A DNA stretch of 7,896 nucleotides from NCBI GenBank assembly GCA_002317475.1, contig DCIS01000111.1:1-7896 (forward strand), given 5' to 3'. Made by a program: the position numbers and the translations under genes. Positions 6,724 to 7,896 of the stretch are shown piece by piece. The notes beneath the pieces were generated by a model. That model was not told the DNA's origin. It ran no database searches and saw only the letters and a program-made list of their open reading frames with translations. Source of the DNA: Prevotellaceae bacterium UBA1720 (GTDB lineage: Bacteria > Bacteroidota > Bacteroidia > Bacteroidales > Bacteroidaceae). The number at the start of each line of letters is the position of its first letter. Position 1 is the stretch's first letter.

Positions 6724-6741
6724 ATCTTTTAGGTAACTTTG
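6710..6741 (+). promoter_or_regulatory. Promoter toward the GH97 gene, overlapping the cobU promoter
   Basis: TTTG (6710-6713) and TAACTTTG (6734-6741) are 20 bp apart, matching the Bacteroidetes consensus exactly. Transcription should start near 6748, giving a leader of about 230 nt before the GH97 ATG. It overlaps the divergent cobU promoter over 6710-6723, so RNA polymerase probably cannot occupy both at once. Confidence 0.72.
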
Positions 6742-6835
6742 CAAAACATTTAATTATTATTTGATATCTTAAGTAAGTGATCAAAATTAACTTTATAATA
6801 GATATGCTCAATTTTGGTGCAGATATGTCGCGTTT

Positions 6836-6893
6836 TTGAGGGCGTGATGCGGGCATCACAACCGAGAAAAGGTGGCGGAGATGCCCAAAAGGG
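6836..6893 (+). promoter_or_regulatory. Structured GC-rich leader element upstream of GH97 gene
   Basis: Within an AT-rich leader, this GC-rich island has competing hairpins. Fold A: GTGATGC (6844-6850) pairs with GCATCAC (6853-6859); equivalently this is a 6-bp stem with a CGGG tetraloop. Fold B: GGGCATC (6851-6857) pairs with GATGCCC (6880-6886), closing over ACC/GGT (6861-6863 with 6871-6873). CCC (6884-6886) can instead pair with GGG (6891-6893) across AAAA. The shared segment makes the folds mutually exclusive, as in attenuators and riboswitches. I cannot match it to a known RNA family. A DNA-level intergenic palindrome is an alternative. Confidence 0.45.
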
Positions 6894-6905
6894 AGTATAT
6901 ATATT

Positions 6906-6980
6906 ATGAGAAGTCATTTACTTAAACATTATAAAGATAAATTTGATTACTTACTTATACTTATTTATATATTAATATGA
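6906..6980 (+). CDS. Possible 24-codon upstream ORF overlapping the GH97 start
   Basis: ATG at 6906 opens a 24-residue frame (begins MRSHLLKHYKDK, ends with an Ile/Leu/Tyr-rich stretch) that stops with TGA at 6978-6980. The stop overlaps the GH97 ATG at 6977 in an ATGA arrangement, as seen in translationally coupled genes. AGGGAG (6890-6895) lies 10 nt before this ATG, a Shine-Dalgarno-like sequence that is unusual for this phylum, and part of it can be hidden in a CCC/GGG hairpin. The region is very AT-rich, so a chance ORF is quite possible. Confidence 0.3.
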   Translation: MRSHLLKHYKDKFDYLLILIYILI

Positions 6981-7896
6981 TGAAAAAGACAATAACTGCT
7001 ATTTTGGCGATGATGGCTTACGGGTCAGTTTTTGCTCAACTGGCAACAGTAAAAGGTCCTGATGGTAAACTGAAGGTCAATTTTGACATCAAATCAGGCA
7101 AACCAGTTTATAATGTCACATACGATGGCAAGCAGATGCTGGACGACAGTCCCTTGGGATTTGTTGCCGATAATGGTGATTTCACTACGGGTTGTACCTT
7201 TACAAGTCAGAAGTCTGGACACATTGAGAACGACTACTCGCTGAATCGCAGTAAAGTCAGCCAGGTGCATGTCAATGCCAACACATTGAACGTCTCTCTG
7301 AAGAACGCTCAGGGTCTCGCATTTGATGTGGAGTTCCGTGTTACCAACAACGACGTTGCTCTCCGCTATGTTTTGCCCAACTATCCCAGCCGAGCAAACG
7401 AGAAGAAGTTCTCCATTCGTATCATGAAGGAGGCTACGGGATTTGATTTCCCCTCTCAGACCACAACTTTCCTTACTCCTCAGAGTCATGCCATGATAGG
7501 GTGGAAGGGCACAAAGCCCAGTTACGAGGAAGGCTATAAATACGACGAACCCATGACTTCCCGGAGTCAGTATGGTCATGGTTATACGTTCCCCGCACTC
7601 TTCCATGTCAATGCTATAGACCAAAATGACAAGGACGGTTGGGTACTGGTTTCCGAGACTGACGTTGACAGCCGATATTGTGGTTCACGTCTCTCTGACA
7701 TGAAGGGTGATGGATTGTACACCATCGAGTTCCCTATGCCCGAGGAGAATGGTGGAAATGGTACGGTTGAGCCTGCCATGTCGCTTCCCAATGCCACTCC
7801 TTGGCGTACCCTTACCATTGGCACTTCATTGAAGCCTATTGTCGAGACCACCATTCCCTGGGATTTCACACAGCAGAACCTCTTCGAACCTTCCAC
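6977..7896 (+). CDS. Glycoside hydrolase family 97 enzyme, N-terminal part (3' end outside window)
   Basis: Likely secreted alpha-glucosidase or alpha-galactosidase of the SusB-like GH97 family, acting in the periplasm or at the outer membrane on alpha-linked glycans. The frame is open from 6977 to the window edge (306 complete codons). It starts with a signal peptide (MMKKTITAILAMM, likely cleavage after VFA, before Gln21). The mature part is the GH97 N-terminal beta-sandwich domain: LKVNFDIKSGKPVYNVTYDG (31-50), then VEFRVTNNDVALRY, then the characteristic stretch YTFPALFHVNA leading to GWVLVSETDVDSRYCGSRLSD, and TPWRTLTIGTSL. The catalytic (beta/alpha)8 domain is off the right edge, so retaining versus inverting type and substrate cannot be judged. 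ATG codons at 6977 and 6980 are both possible starts. No susC or susD is visible nearby. Confidence 0.9.
   Translation, partial: MMKKTITAILAMMAYGSVFAQLATVKGPDGKLKVNFDIKSGKPVYNVTYDGKQMLDDSPLGFVADNGDFTTGCTFTSQKSGHIENDYSLNRSKVSQVHVNANTLNVSLKNAQGLAFDVEFRVTNNDVALRYVLPNYPSRANEKKFSIRIMKEATGFDFPSQTTTFLTPQSHAMIGWKGTKPSYEEGYKYDEPMTSRSQYGHGYTFPALFHVNAIDQNDKDGWVLVSETDVDSRYCGSRLSDMKGDGLYTIEFPMPEENGGNGTVEPAMSLPNATPWRTLTIGTSLKPIVETTIPWDFTQQNLFEPS

Noticed and set aside
6760..6795. Second + strand promoter using TTTG at 6760-6763 and TAACTTTA at 6788-6795
   Set aside because: The spacing is 24 bp and the last base of the -7 box does not match; the promoter at 6710-6741 fits much better.
7094..7624. 176-residue open frame on the minus strand, and a second one reaching the right edge
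   Set aside because: Both are antisense to the GH97 coding sequence, whose + strand frame is continuous and recognisable.

Overview
The window looks like a chromosomal segment of a Bacteroidales bacterium, most likely Prevotella or a close relative. Three lines of evidence support this. Promoters match the Bacteroidetes form TTTG-N19..21-TAnnTTTG. Leaders are A-rich and mostly lack a Shine-Dalgarno sequence. The gene families are an LptE-family lipoprotein, a SecG with an Ala/Glu tail, and a glycoside hydrolase family 97 (GH97) enzyme with a signal peptide. I see no transposase, phage gene, CRISPR array, rRNA or tRNA. Most of the window is ordinary core genome; the unusual material lies in the intergenic regions.

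Layout, left to right: (1) the C-terminal 426 residues of Mfd (1-1281, +). (2) A 315-bp gap with a helically phased TACG repeat array and then a well-formed promoter (1502-1533). (3) A probable four-gene + strand operon: a sigma-54-type activator without a sensory domain (1597-2901), lptE (2922-3449), a TPR-containing protein of unknown role (3486-4295) and secG (4393-4803), closed by a terminator at 4846-4884. (4) A short lipoprotein of unknown function (4913-5566, +). (5) A second phased array, CCTA every 10 bp (5571-5640), between convergent genes. (6) On the minus strand, cobU (6163-6678) followed by a small exported protein of unknown function (5649-6122). (7) A 298-bp divergent intergenic region with overlapping back-to-back promoters, then a long leader holding a GC-rich hairpin island and a 24-codon upstream ORF. 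(8) The first 306 codons of a GH97 enzyme (6977 to the right edge, +).

How the genes fit together: the central operon joins envelope biogenesis (LptE, which with LptD inserts lipopolysaccharide into the outer membrane) to protein export (SecG), with a regulator at its head. CobU belongs to the late cobamide pathway (nucleotide-loop assembly). GH97 enzymes are periplasmic or outer-membrane alpha-glucosidases or alpha-galactosidases, often found in polysaccharide-utilisation loci, but no SusC/SusD pair is visible here. The best candidates for something undescribed are the two phased intergenic arrays and the structured GH97 leader. I do not see a clear new multi-gene system.
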